The notes: a model not told the origin generated them from the sequence alone. A stretch of 64,000 nt of DNA from Heloderma charlesbogerti (GCA_026122225.1 JANEZZ010003061.1:4774001-4838000), one strand, 5' to 3'. Positions 1 to 11,069 are shown, numbered from the stretch's first letter. Made by a program: numbers and translations.

Positions 1-140
1 CCTGTTTAGTGTGGGTCCTGGCCAGATCAGGCCCCAGGTTCAGACAGAAGCCCACAAGCAGGACATGAAAGGAATAGGCCTCTCCTGCTGTTGTTCCCCA
101 GCAACTGGTATTCAGGAACATGCTGCCTCTCAACCTTAAT
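1..140 (-). mobile_element. Old CR1-type LINE 3' fragment
   Basis: The phrases for an accompanying 'acaagcaggacatga' block and 'ccccagcaactggta' match the same blocks in the fragments at 7841, 27707 and 61681. The window begins inside the element, so its 3' end lies outside. It represents the reverse-transcriptase C-terminal and 3' UTR part of a CR1-type LINE in minus orientation. No coding capacity remains. Confidence 0.6.
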
Positions 141-1560
141 GGCAATATGTCAGGTCTGCATTTTTTTAAAAATTGTCTCTTAGACCTTACCAAACTAAAC
201 TGCCATGCCTTGGGAACTGCCAGATCCAAGGAACTATTAATTCAAAAAGGTCAAAACACATAATCAATGCATCTCAAGCCTTTTGTTAGTACTTTTTAAA
301 GGCGTATGTCTTTTGCATCACAATAGTCACAGCTCTGTAAATTGTATCGATTGGTTTTGTTTGGTTCAGTTTTTTAAAAAGTGTATTTTGGATTTAAAAT
401 CATCCACAGTGATCGGACTGGTACATACCACATTCCCATTTACACTGCAGACACACAGGGTTGGAAAACCTGCAGCCATCCGCCTGATTTGAAAAGACCT
501 CTGCATGCTATCAGTTCAGACCTCTGGCAAGAGTGCCTTCCCTGGCAGCATACTGTGTGTGAAAGAAGAGGAAGGGAGGGAGAGAAAAGGGTGTGGCAGA
601 GAGAGAAAAGGAGTGACCCACCCACTTTTGGTTCTGACCCTGCCCCCTGCAGGGCTCGGACCTTTCCCCCACTGACCCCCACACACACACAGATTATGTG
701 CAAAAGAATGTTTCCATCAACAGAAAAAAGGTTGCCTGACCCCGCCTTAACATCTCAGAAACATGATGTACAAACAAATGTTTAGAATCTGCTCACTGAA
801 GTTTAACTTTTTTCCTGCCACATTAAGGTTGCTCAACATTAAAGTGTGATTATTTTTTAAAAAAATATATTCGCCATTTATTTTTATTTTTATATTTTAC
901 ACTCAGAGTGCATTTCAACAACACCGCTACAGATGTCCCTAGGCAAATTTTCACCAGAGACACAAATTCGTTGACATACATAACACATACGAACTATTTC
1001 ATGTGTGATTATACACTATAATGTATCCCATCAATCATATTCCACGGCTGTGTTCTTAAAAATGTAACAGAATTTCCAGGCTTTTAGAAGAACACAACTT
1101 CTATTTATTTGTGTAGGAAGACATTTTTGAATAATTCTTCTGTACATTTAATCAACTGATATGGAAGTTGATATTACAGAGAATATAGCATTCAGAATAA
1201 ATAATAAAAGCAGTGTTAGATATTTTTAAAGGTACAGTCAGAAGTAACAATTGTTTACATCTGGACTTTTTTAAAAAAAGAACAAGATCACAAATCAGTT
1301 TTTTAAAAAAGGAAAGGAAAGGAAAGGAGAAAAGCAAACTGAAGCCAAAAGTGATGGAGATGTTTTTGTTAGAAAAAAGATAAATATTAAAAAAAACCTC
1401 CATAAAAATCTCAAAATTCCCAAAGTTTCCAAAAGGTTAGTGTTTTTTTGCATTTAAACAGAGCTATTTTGTCATATTTTCTTTACTCCCACACAATCAT
1501 TAATTGGTTCCCTTTCCAGAGTCACACTAGCCCTGTGCATTCAACCAAAACATGATAACA
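141..1560. other. AT-rich stretch without recognised gene
   Basis: This 1.4 kb is AT-rich, with several poly-A and poly-T runs and a purine-rich GGAAA repeat near 1310-1330. Short reading frames here show no family resemblance. If the weak exon candidate at 1623-1730 on the minus strand were real, this would be its 3' UTR; TTTATT near 876 would read as AATAAA on that strand. Confidence 0.4.
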
Positions 1561-1622
1561 CATGAAGAGAGGAGTCAGGATTGCACCTGCCAGCCCTGCC
1601 CCTGACCTAGAGGTATTATAGA

Positions 1623-1730
1623 TCAGACTCCTACACATGGATATAAGTTGTTCTGGAAGAGCTGGATCAACATATAGAGGTCATGGGCTAGGGCAATAGA
1701 CACGACGACAAAGGCTAAGAGGTAAGTGGG
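1623..1730 (-). other. Possible terminal exon of an unidentified membrane protein (weak)
   Basis: On the minus strand a pyrimidine-rich tract ending in CTGCAG (plus positions 731-736 of the second kilobase, i.e. about 1731-1736) could be a splice acceptor. The frame that follows encodes about 35 residues with a hydrophobic core around LLAFVVVSIALAHDLYMLIQ and ends in PCVGV and a stop at 1623. The open frame continues upstream to 1901, so splicing is not required. I do not recognise the protein. It could equally be a chance hydrophobic frame next to the CR1 5' region. Confidence 0.15.
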
Positions 1731-2210
1731 CTGCAGGAAGCCCAGGGGCTGCCCTTTATCCTTCTGAGTGGCTGTGAGCTCACCAGGTGCTTCTGAGAGC
1801 TCCAACTGATTTGGGTGTGTGTGGCCTGAGTACTCCCAGCAGCTGAGTGGGCAGGAAGCTTCAGTCTGTTTCCCGCTTCCCAGCTGAGCAGAGCAGAGCA
1901 AGCTGCTCCAGCTGGTCCAGGGACTACAGAAGCAAGCAAGCGACCAGAGAGCGAGCGACCAGAGCGAGCGAACAGGGGGAGCAAACAGGAATTGGCCAGG
2001 AGAGTTCGGCAGGGGAGGTCAAGGCCCCTAATATTTTTTTCCCATTTTTTATTTTATTTTATTTTTAACTAACTTTCTTCCATTAATCTGTCTTGTAACA
2101 CACACTTTCACACAAGTGGGACTCTGCTTTTAACCTCTACTGAGTAGAGGAACAGGCACAGGCTAGTCTAGAACAATCACAAAGCTAGACACAAAAAGGG
2201 AAAAGAGGCT

Positions 2211-3179
2211 ATGGAAGGACAAGACTCTCCAGTGGTGGTGACCTGCAAGGTGTGTGCAATGTTTGTTTTCTTGCCTGAGAACAACATGGCCTACACCTGC
2301 AACAAGTGCAAGTTGATCACGGAGGAAAAAGTAAGTGGACTGGAGCGGCGACTGTCGACCCTCCGGGGAATAAGAGAACACGAAGAGTTCTTGGACAGAA
2401 TGGGGGAACTACAGCAGCAAAGGGAAGACCAGAAGCTTGAAGAACAACAAGAAGATGAGGCAGTGGGAAATGCTGAGGTGAAGAAAAATGGAGTAGAGGA
2501 TACTCCTTGGAAAAGGGTGACAGTTAGGAGAAGAAGAACTAGACGCCACTCTGCACCAGTGGAAGCAGTGGAGCTGTGGAACCGATTCCAGGTACTTGCG
2601 GATGAGACTGGAGGACAGCCTGCAGAGGAAGAATCACAGGGGAACCTACATGAGAGTGAGCAAGAGGCTGAAGGTCAGTTAAACAGAGGCGATGAAACCC
2701 AGGCCTACAACAACAAGAAGAGAAGAGTGGTAGTAGTGGGAGACTCCTTGCTGCATGGGATCGAGACCCAAGTATGTCGCGAAGACCCGTGGACTCGCCA
2801 GGTATGTTGTCTCCCAGGAGGACAAATTAGAGATGTGACTGAAAGGTTGCCTGCATTCATAAAGCCCACTGACAGGTATCCCTTTCTTCTCATCCATTTG
2901 GGAACAAATGATACCGCCAAGCGGAGCTACAAAGAAATCACGTCAGACTTTGAAGCTCTGGGAAGGAAACTCAAGAACTTTGGGGCCCAGATAGTTTTCT
3001 CATCCATCCTTCCAGTAGTTAGAAGAGGAATAGAAAGGGAACGAAAAATACTCTGGGTGAATGACTGGCTACAAAGGTGGTGCCGACGAGAGAGATTTGG
3101 ATTCTGGGACCACAGGCGATACTTCCCGGAAGATGGGCTGTTGGCAAGGGACAGGTTGCACCACAAAGGATGGGAATAA
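2211..3179 (+). pseudogene. CR1 ORF1 protein (zinc-finger-like plus SGNH-esterase-like domain), 3' frameshift
   Basis: The 322-residue frame starts with a CX2C-X18-CX2C cluster (CKVC and CNKC, residues about 13-38), a likely nucleic-acid-binding knuckle. A charged, probably coiled-coil stretch follows (residues about 45-90). The C-terminal half is SGNH-hydrolase-like: GDS in VVVVGDSLLHGIE (block I), GTNDT in LIHLGTNDTAKR (block III) and a D..H pair in DRLHHKG (block V). CR1 ORF1 proteins are known to carry such an esterase domain. The stop at 3177 follows a 2-bp loss near 3160 relative to the minus-strand copy at 44.8 kb, where the frame continues into a tail ending RRALN. So the last 20 or so residues are out of frame here. 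Confidence 0.8.
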
Positions 3180-3401
3180 TGTGTTTGGCCACAGCATGAA
3201 GAACTTCATCAGGAGGGCTTTAAACTGAATCCTACGGGGAAGGGAGATGTAATGTTGGGGGTAACAATGGATGTAGGTGCATGCACTGCAACGGAGAGAA
3301 CAGCTCTGATAGCGCCCAATAATAGTCTTCACAAACGTGTAGGAAGAAAGCCAGACTATGAAGCACATGGTCTTTGATGTCTATATACTAATGCCCAGAG
3401 T

Positions 3402-3761
3402 ATGGGAAACAAACAGAAGGAACTGGAACTCTTAATACAGGAGGGAAATTATGATTTGATAGGTATAACTGAGACTTGGTGGGATGACTCTCATGACTGG
3501 AATACAGCAATTGAAGGATATAACTTGTTCAAAAAGAACAGGAGGAACAGAAAGGGGGGTGGGGTTGCACTGTATGTGAAAAATACATATCTCTGCACAG
3601 AAATACAGGAGGAGGAGCTTGGTAGCCCCATCGAGAGCATTTGGATCAAAATAAATGGAGCAAAGAATAAAAGAAACCTGGTGGTCGGAGTCTACTACCG
3701 GCCACCCAACCAAGGAGAAGACGAGGATGAAACTTTTGAAAAGCAAATAGTCAATTTTTAA
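3402..3761 (+). pseudogene. CR1 ORF2, N-terminal endonuclease part
   Basis: This 119-residue frame is the start of the APE-like endonuclease of CR1 ORF2. It shows ITETWWDDS (the catalytic-glutamate strand), GGGVALYVKNT and VVGVYYRPPNQ, all typical of LINE endonucleases. The frame ends at 3761 at a frameshift; the same protein resumes at 3782 in another frame. A Met start is given, but the family's frame extends upstream through CLYTNAQSMGNKQ without an obvious better start. Confidence 0.8.
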
Positions 3762-3781
3762 GGAAGCATGATGTAGTAGTA

Positions 3782-4389
3782 ATGGGGGACTTCAATTTCC
3801 CCGATATTTGTTGGGAGACAAATTCTGCAAAACATGGCCCCTCCAGAAAATTCCTGACTTGTGTGGCGGATAACTTCCTCCTACAGAAAGTAGAGGAAGG
3901 AACTAGAGGATCGGCTATCCTTGACTTGACCCTAACCAACAGAGATGACTTAGTGGATAAAGTAGCAGTAACAGGAACCCTGGGGAAAGCGACCATATTG
4001 CACTTGAGTTCTTGGTTCTAAGGGAATCAAAAGCCGAGTGTAGTCAAACGCATACCCTGGATTTTAGGAAAGCTGATTTTAATAAACTCAGAACAATGAA
4101 AAGTAAGGTCCCATGGCAAGCGATGCTAACGAGAAAAGGAGTCCAAGATGGGTGGGAGCTTCTGAAAAAGGAAATCCTCAAGGCACAATCACAAACAATT
4201 CCAACAAGAAGAAAAGGTGGAAGACAACAGAAGAAGCCAATGTGGCTTCACAAAAAGCTTAGGGATGACCTGAAAACAAAACAGGACACATATAGGAAGT
4301 GGAAAGAAGGCCAAGTAACAGAGGAAGAGTACAGGCAGGTAGCACAGAATTGCAGGGATGGCGTCAGGAAGGCTAAAGCTGAGAACTAG
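3782..4389 (+). pseudogene. CR1 ORF2, endonuclease C-terminus and linker, frameshifted
   Basis: The first frame (3782-4021) carries [16 protein letters not shown] sequence, the conserved GDFN strand of APE-type endonucleases, and LDLTLTN. A frameshift near 3985-3990 moves the reading to the frame at 4012-4389, a basic linker region (RKGGRQQKKPMWLHKKLR) before the reverse transcriptase. A TAG at 4387 ends it; the protein resumes in the same general order at 4441. Three lesions in 700 bp mark it as a dead copy. Confidence 0.75.
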
Positions 4390-4440
4390 CTGAGGTTAGC
4401 GAGGGATGCTAAAAACAACAAAAAGGCTTTCTTCAGCTAT

Positions 4441-6135
4441 GTGCATAGTAAAAGGCAGAGGAAAGAAATGGTTGTTCAGCTATTAAATAAGGATGGCAAA
4501 ACGATAACAGATGACAAAGAAAAGGCAGAGGTGCTCAATTCCTACTTTGGCTCAGTCTTCTCCCAAAAGAGGACCTATGACCCCCCTGGCAAAGGTGAAG
4601 TACAGGCTGAAGGGGCAGGATTGCAGCTTGAGATCGATAGGCATATGGTCAAGGAACACCTAATTACTTTGAATGAGTTCAAATCTCCAGGGCCAGATGA
4701 ACTGCATCCTAGAGTCATAAAGGAACTGGCAGAAGAACTCTCAGAACCGCTGTCTATTCTCTTTGAGAAATCATGGAGGACGAGGGAAGTGCCAGATGAC
4801 TGGAGGAGGGCTAATGTTGTCCCTATCTTCAAAAAGGGTAAAAAGGAGGAACCTGGGAACTACAGACCAGTCAGTCTGACATCAATCCCTGGGAAAATTC
4901 TGGAGCAGATGATAAAGCAATCCATCTGGAAGCACCTTGAAAACAATGCTGTGATTACTCGAAGCCAACATGGATTTGTCAAAAACAAGTCCTGCCAGAC
5001 AAATCTGATCTCATTTTTTGATCAAGTAACCTCCCTTATAGACCGTGGGAATGCTGTAGACATCATATACGTCGACTTCAGCAAAGTTTTCGACAAAGTG
5101 CCCCATGATATCCTGATGAGCAAACGAGATCAAAGTGGGCTAGATGAAACAACGATCCAGTGGATCCACAGTTGGCTACAGAATCGGACTCAAAGAGTGC
5201 TTATCAATGGGACCTTCTCAAACTGGGGAGAGGTAATGAGTGGGGTACCACAGGGCTCAGTCCTGGGCCCAGTGCTCTTCGACATTTGTATTAATGACTT
5301 GGAGGAGGAGGTGCAGGGAATGCTGATCAAATTTGCAGATGACACAAAATTGGGTGGGATAGCTAATACTTTGGAAGACAGAAACAAAATTCAAAGTGAT
5401 CTGGATAGACTGGAGCGCTGGGCAGAAAACAACAGAATGACATTTAATAGGGATAAATGCCAAGTTCTGCACCTAGGAAAAAGAAACCAAATGCACAGTT
5501 ACGAGATGGGGGATACTTGGCTCAACAACACTACAAGCAAGAAAGATCTTGGAATTGTTGTCGATCACAAGCTGAATATGAGCCAACAATGTGATGTGGC
5601 TGCAAAAAAGGCAAATGCTCTTTTGGGCTGCATTCATAGAAGCATAGCTTCCAAACCCTGGGAAGTACTAGTTCCCCTCTACTCAGCACTGGTTAGGTCT
5701 CATCTGGAGTACTGTGTCCAGTTCTGGGCACCACACTTTAAGAAGGATGCAGACAAACTGGAGAGGGTTCAGAGGAGGGCAACAAAGATGATCAGGGGAC
5801 TGGAAACAAAGCCCTATGAAGAGAGACTGCAAGAACTGGGCATGTTTAGCCTTGAGAAGAGAAGACTGAGGGGAGATATGATAGCACTCTTCAAGTACTT
5901 GAAAGGTTGTCACAGAGAAGAAGGCCAGGATCTCTTCTTGATCATCCCAGAGTGCAGGACACGGAATCATGGGCTCAAGTTCCAGGAAGCCAGATTCCAG
6001 CTGAACATCAGGAGAAACTTCCTGACTGTTAGAGCAATACGACAATGGAACCAATTACCTAGGGAGGTGGTGGGCTCTCCCACACTGGAGGCATTCAAGA
6101 CGAGGCTGGACAGCCATCTGTCAGGGATGCTCTGA
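4441..6135 (+). pseudogene. CR1 ORF2, reverse transcriptase
   Basis: This is the longest open frame in the window, 564 residues. Reverse-transcriptase motifs appear in order: NYRPVSLTSIPGKILEQ, the motif A region VDFSKVFDKVPHD, motif B GVPQGSVLGPVLF, and motif C LIKFADDTKLG with the catalytic FADD pair. The C-terminal part contains the CR1-typical LERVQRRATKMIRGL and ends QWNQLPREVV...LDSHLSGML. The 3' UTR after it is short and leads into the octamer tail. The frame is open from the linker to the stop, but lacks its own endonuclease because of the upstream lesions. Confidence 0.88.
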
Positions 6136-6282
6136 CTTGGATTCCTTCATTGAGCAGGGGGTTGGACTCGATGGCCTTGTAGGCCCCTTCCAACCCTACT
6201 ATTTTATGATTCTATGATTCTATGCATTTTTCTGGGTTAATTTCTTGCCAACTGAATAATTGTTGGGAACTCATCCCACAGT

Positions 6283-6627
6283 TGGGCTGCGGTGGCTTAG
6301 TGGTTAAGACGCTGAACTGCAGACTGGAAGGTCGGCAGGTCAGCAGTTCGAGACCCGAGTGCTGTGTGACGGAGTGAGCTCCCGTCTTCAGTCCCAGCTT
6401 CTGCCAACCTAGCAGTTCAAAAGCAAGAAATTGCAAGTAGATAAATAGGTACCGCCTCGGCAGGAAAGGTAACAGCGTTCCGTGCACCTCGGTGTTCAGT
6501 CATGCCGGCCACATGACCACGGAAGCGTCTTCGGACAGCGCTGGCTCTTCTGCTTAGAAACGGGGATGAGCACCGCACCCTATAGTCGGACACGACTGGT
6601 TGGGGACACCTTTACCTTTACCTTTTA
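6283..6627 (+). mobile_element. Sauria-type tRNA-derived SINE with 11-bp TSD
   Basis: The head (GCGGTGGCTTAGTGGTTAAG, then GCAGTTCGAGACCC) is tRNA-like, with A-box and B-box-like positions for RNA polymerase III. The tail has AGTCGGACACGACTGG and then CCTTTACCTTTA, which resembles the 3' end of the Bov-B LINE at 23.76 kb. It is flanked by direct repeats CATCCCACAGT at 6272-6282 and 6628-6638. Sauria SINEs are squamate-specific, which is a main reason for calling the organism. Confidence 0.9.
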
Positions 6628-6639
6628 CATCCCACAGTA

Positions 6640-7125
6640 AGTATTACTTGCATCATGTTCTAAAGAAAGTTCTTGGACTTCTGGCCAGGGTGTACTGATT
6701 TAAATCAAGGCAATTTAAATCAGCCAGAGGGGGAAAAGACACTTTATATCACTGATTTAAATTGAGTTTTCCATTGATAGTTCTTCATATATTTCTTAAA
6801 CAATGGTGCAAATCTGACCACTAAAGCTGCAGTTGTATGGTCCCTGACATGGTGTCCCAGGGGCATAAGGACTATTTGGATCTCCCCCTCTAAGGGCGGA
6901 AACAGAGATTCGCCCTTGGAGAGCTCATCTTGGATGCCCCCCTCCCTTCCCCCATGGAAACCTCCGTAGCTGGTCCCTCTCCGACTTTGACACTCCAACG
7001 TCAGACAAGGGGAAAGGAGACATGCCAGGTGTGTGGCAGTAGGTATGTCAGGAGAGGTTGTGGATCCTTTGGCTCCACAGCTCTCTAGGCCCCCAGACAT
7101 GCCCACAAACTGGGTGGAAACCTGT
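6640..7125. other. No recognised feature
   Basis: I see no gene or clear repeat. Short runs of 'gatttaaat' at 6700-6770 recur in inverted orientation and may be remains of an AT-rich MITE. A minus-strand frame at 6744-7106 has no recognisable motif. Confidence 0.4.
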
Positions 7126-7130
7126 GCTAG

Positions 7131-7545
7131 CTAAGGATGTATGAGAAATTTGTTTCAATTTCTTATTGACCAGAACTTAGGCAGTTCACACCTCTTTGAA
7201 ATGAATGCAGATTCGAATGAAAACTGCAGTCCAAATACATACATTTCCGAGCTTGGGTGCACTTTCCACAACAAAATGCATTTGAAAAATTGCATACATT
7301 TGAAAAATATGTATGGAAAACTTGGTACATTTGAAAAAAATGTGCACAAACATGCTTTAAATTAATGGGAGAAAAATGTACATTTAAAAATGCACACCAT
7401 TGATGTGACATTTGGAAAAATGTGCATGAAAATAAGCATGAATTTTCATGCTGAAAGAAAAAACAAAGTTTGCAATCTGATACAGACATGAGCTGGAATG
7501 AGCTTTGAGGTGGAATTTGGAGCTCAGACCTTTCCCTAAAGGCAG
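7131..7545 (+). mobile_element. AT-rich hAT-like MITE (ATGCATTTG...AAAATG family)
   Basis: It opens with TAAGGATGTATGAGAAAT, similar to the right-end inverted sequence of the well-supported hAT element at 57217-57640. The body repeats motifs such as CATTTGAAAAAT and TGTGCA. The end GAGCTTTGAGGTGGAA recurs in the copy at 12960-13254. I could not define a TSD, so the right boundary is approximate. Confidence 0.55.
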
Positions 7546-7840
7546 GGAGCCCCACAACTGTCATGATACCAGAACAAAGCTACCTTACCAAAAGAATTAT
7601 CCAGCTCAGTGAGCATGCTCAGCACACAAAGAAACTTTGAGTAAACAGAGTGAGAAAGGGGCCAATTTGGCATGTGGGTCCTACTGGGTAGAGCCCTGAT
7701 TAAATCTGTGACTGAAAGAAGTGTTATAAAACTTTCTTTATGAACAGAGTGCTTCTTCTTAGTACTCTAATTGTTCTGTCCTCCCAAAGACACTAAAGAC
7801 TGCTGAGCACTAGTCTAGATGCCACAAGCTATTTTGTAGT

Positions 7841-8400
7841 AGCATAAGAACGTAAGAAGATCCTTGCTGGATCAGACCAAGGTCCATCTAGTCCAGCATT
7901 CTGTTCATATAGTGGCCAACCAGCTGCCCATGAGAAATCCACAAGCAGGACATGAGTGCAACAGTATCCCATACACACACACACACACACATGTTCCCCA
8001 GTAACTGGTGTACATAGGCTCACTATCTCTGATTCTGCAGGTAATATATAGCCATCAAGAGTCAAGACTAGTAGCCATTGATAGCCTTTTTCTCCAGGAA
8101 TTTGTCCAACCCCCTTTTAAAGCTATCCAAATTGGTGGCCATCACTACATCCTGTGGTAGCAAATTCCATACTTTATGTGCTGAGTGAGGAAGTACTCCC
8201 TTTTATTTGTCCTGTATCTCCCACCAATCAGCTTCATGGGATGACCCCGGGTTCTAGTATTTTGAGAGAGGGAGTCAATGTCTCCCTATCCACCTTCTCC
8301 ATGCCATGCATAATTTTGTAGACCTCTATTATGTCTCCCCTTAGCCTCCATTTTCCCACCTAAACGATCCCAGCTGTTGCAACCTGGTATCAGATAAAGT
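7841..8400 (-). mobile_element. Old CR1-type LINE 3' fragment
   Basis: The left end AGCATAAGAACGTAAGAAGA and the following 'ggatcagaccaaggtccatc' block are shared with fragments at 27707, 35000, 58535 (opposite strand) and 61681. Read on the minus strand the segment encodes the C-terminal reverse-transcriptase region and 3' UTR of a CR1-like LINE, as seen better in the 28346-28603 frame. A (CA)n run sits at about 7971-7992. The fragment is 5' truncated. Confidence 0.75.
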
Positions 8401-8694
8401 GTGGTAGCTTTATCTGATTTTCAAAGGTAATGAAGCCTCCACAAATATGTATTCAGGGAATTATGAAAATGTGGAATCTATTATCTGTTGAATACACATG
8501 TATACTCTGGATAAGACATGGCACAACAACTGTTCTGGAATTACTGCTATCCAGTGGACTCAGAGCCAATTCATGCTTTGTGCAGCAGATGAACTTACAC
8601 ATGCTTGTCTCCCAGGGAATGCCCATAATGTTTGAAAGACTCATGTCAGCACTTATGGTGCTGCCCATAATGGTGCTCCAGAAGCTGTAACACA

Positions 8695-9425
8695 GGGCTG
8701 TTGAACCTCAGGCCTGCAGGTCAAGTCTGGCCCACCTGGAGCCCCAGTCTGGTGTTCCAGGGTTCCCCAGATGGCCATGCTCCCTTCCCTGGCTCACCCC
8801 TTTCCCCCAACCACCAATTGTTTGGAGGTTTCTCAGCTTTTTCCCCACTCTAGAAAGGGTTAAATGCCTCTCCTAATGCTTAAGTATTGCTAGCAAGAGC
8901 GTCCAGCGTATATATGCTGGTATTCTGGTATATTTGGGCCCACTCCTTTGCTTTTGGCCCTGCCCCCTTTTGCCTTTGACCACACCCACCATTGGGGCCA
9001 CAGTGGCTTAGTGGTTAAGATGCTGAACTGCAGACTGGAAGGTTGGCAGGACAGCAGTTCAAGACCCGAGTGCCGTGTGACGGAGTGAGCTCCCGTCTTC
9101 AGTCCCAGCTCCTGCCAACCTAGCAGTTCAAAAGCAAGAAATTGCAAGTAGATAAATAGGTACCACTTCGGTGGGGAAGGTAACAGCGTTCCATGCACCT
9201 CGGTGTTCAGTCATGTCGGCCACATGACCACGGAAGCGTCTTTGGACAGCGCTGGCTCTTCGGCTTAGAAATGGAGATGAGCACCACACCCTAGAGTCGG
9301 ACACGACTGGTTGGGGACACCTTTACCTTTTTTTTACCATTGGAACACACCACCACCACCAAAAAGCTTCTCCAAAATGGAATTTGGCCTTTGGACTGAA
9401 AGAAGTTCAACACTCTTGCTGTTAC
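8695..9425 (+). mobile_element. Degenerate hAT-like MITE carrying a SINE
   Basis: The left end (AGGGCTGTTGAACCTCAGGC) and the right end (GAAAGAAGTTCAACACTCTTG) are imperfect inverted copies. A related piece lies at 14185-14340 (AGAGGTGTTGAACCTC). The Sauria SINE at 8996-9335 interrupts it. No transposase-coding sequence is present. Classification as hAT rests only on the look of the termini. Confidence 0.45.
8996..9335 (+). mobile_element. Sauria-type SINE with 8-bp TSD
   Basis: This is a second copy of the SINE at 6283, with the same tRNA-like head, body and AGTCGGACACGACTGG tail. Direct repeats ACCATTGG at 8988-8995 and 9336-9343 flank it. It sits inside the older MITE at 8695-9425. The tail ends CCTTTACC followed by a T run. 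Confidence 0.9.
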
Positions 9426-9484
9426 AGGTGCAGCTTGTCAAGGCTTGACCTAGCACGGGTTAGTACAGTTTAAGGAAGGGGAAA

Positions 9485-9676
9485 GGCCATAGCTCAGTGG
9501 TAGAGCAGCTGCTTTGCACACAGAAGGTTCCAGGTTCAATCCCCAGCATCTCCACGTACGGCTGGGAAGACTCCTGCCTGAAACCCTGGGGAGCCAATAC
9601 CAGTCAGTGTCAACAATACTGGGAGAGATGGACCAAGGGTCTGACTCAGTATAAAGCAACTTCCTATGTTCCTAAG
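9485..9676 (+). mobile_element. tRNA-Ala-headed SINE with CR1-like tail
   Basis: The first 72 bases resemble a whole tRNA-Ala: an A-box-like AGCTCAGTGGTAGAGC, TGCTTTGCA around the anticodon, the B-box-like GGTTCAATCCC and an acceptor-like CAGCATCTCCA. It lacks the exact pairing of a functional tRNA and continues into a non-tRNA body. The tail (GGGTCTGACTCAGTATAA ... CTTCCTATGTTCCT) is like the 3' end of the older CR1-type LINE fragments in this window. I therefore call a SINE, not a tRNA gene. Confidence 0.8.
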
Positions 9677-10750
9677 GATGCTGGCTGTGACCCACAAATG
9701 ACTTAATATTTTGGGCCCAACCCTCAGGAGAGGCTTTTCAGAGGTCACAGGGACTGCGGTGGTGAGGGGCAGGGAGTTCCCCTTGGGAGCACATCCTTAT
9801 GCAAGTGCTGCGCTGGATAAATACTCACACAAAGTACTGCACTGCAGGTTGCTCACTCACATTGCTCAATTGCGCTGGAGCCAAAAGTAAGATATATTTA
9901 TTCAGATCTAGCAGCTTGAGCATGAGTTCATGCCACTGATAATATGTTCACAAGGGGCATTTTCAGTGTAATCATGCTGTAAGCTGCCTCAAGCATACCA
10001 TGTGGTGGGATATAAATATTTTAAATAAATACAAATAAGAATGCATTGCTATCGCAGGATGAAATGCATAATCACGATGTTATCGGCTGTGGAGGGCATT
10101 TTATGTCTTCCTGAAATCTTGCAAAATCTCTCTAGGCTTCTAATTGCTTCCTCTGTAGGACATGTATATCTAATCATGTTGGAGCTTTCATCTTCTTCCT
10201 TTCTACCTTACTTTGTGGTGCTCTGTTCCCAGGACAAGCAAAGCAGAATTCTTTTATCTTAACCCATGGGAAAAGTATAGAGGCTTAACTCGAGGCAACA
10301 TAAAACTCACGCTCCTGCTCGTATTCTCTTTACTAACTGGAATCTACCATCCATATTTAGATTTCAAAATAGCAGGAGAAAATTCACCTGGTGTTTAGCC
10401 CATTAAAAGTTGGTTGTCTTGCACCACAGAGCGAATCTACCTGGTGCTAGGGATGGAGGGGGTGGTGGGAATTGTTATGTTCACATTTTAATACAAACCA
10501 AATTAATTTGCAATGCCTGAACTAAAATGGGAACCACAAAGCAATTATCCTTCAGGTTTTGCACTTCTCCACATTTTGTATTTCAATCCTCTGATCAAAA
10601 AATGTATACAAAAATGTGTACGTTAGGTGAAATTATATACAAAAATTTGTACGTCCAAGAAATTTGGTTAATTGCATATAATTTATATGCAATTATAAAA
10701 ATGCATATAATTATCAGGTCTCTCAATGTCCTTTCCTTTGCTTCCAGCAG
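9677..10750. other. Mostly unassigned, with one L2-like 3' end
   Basis: At about 9960-10030 a short segment (GTAAGCTGCCTCAAGCATACC then GGGATATAAATA and AAATAAATACAAATAA) looks like an L2-type LINE 3' terminus on the plus strand. From 10490 to 10715 the DNA is AT-rich with repeated 'acaaaaatgtgtacg'-like units and may be an AT-rich hAT MITE. The rest shows nothing I recognise. Confidence 0.4.
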
Positions 10751-10754
10751 CTTT

Positions 10755-10885
10755 CCCCCACCTGGTGCCCTCCTGTTGTTTTGGACTACAACTTCCAGAA
10801 CTCCTGACTACAAATTCCAGAATAGCTATGGTGGCTGGGACACATGGGAGTTGAAGTCCAAAACATCTGAAGGGCCCCAAGGATG
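10755..10885. mobile_element. Foldback MITE with ZNF143-like arms
   Basis: The left arm GTTTTGGACTACAACTTCCA and right arm GGGAGTTGAAGTCCAAAACA are near-perfect inverted copies with a 45-base spacer. Five related copies occur at 29218 (partial), 38640, 52390, 55026 and 61437. The arms contain an ACTACAAYTCCCA-like core. No TSD could be defined with confidence. Confidence 0.6.
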
Positions 10886-11069
10886 GGAAATGCTAGCTTA
10901 AAAGCAGCCACAAGGAGGCCTATTTGGATTTGGGACCACATTGTTGCTGAGTGTTTAACTCTCCTTGCAGTGTTTTCTTGATTTAAATATCCCCACCCAC
11001 CCAAATGCTATTAGCCATAGAAAGGGAAATGTTCAGTACCTTCCAACTTTGCTTTTCCCCTCTGTGACT

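Larger units (their letters stand above)
1880..6224 (+). mobile_element. CR1 LINE, near full length, decayed
   Basis: The copy holds a GC-rich, repeat-containing 5' region, ORF1, ORF2 and a CR1-type 3' end with tandem ATTCTATG-like octamers at about 6201-6224. The length of about 4.3 kb is close to full-length CR1. The 5' boundary is approximate: I place it where GC-rich sequence with repeated GAGCGAGCGACC-like units begins. ORF1 and ORF2 are both interrupted, so the copy cannot move itself. Its sequence serves as the local reference for the two minus-strand CR1 copies at 40.3-45.9 and 48.3-51.2 kb. Confidence 0.88.

Noticed and set aside
9485..9556. Functional tRNA-Ala gene
   Set aside because: Arms do not pair fully, and the sequence continues without a T-run terminator into a SINE body with a CR1-like tail.
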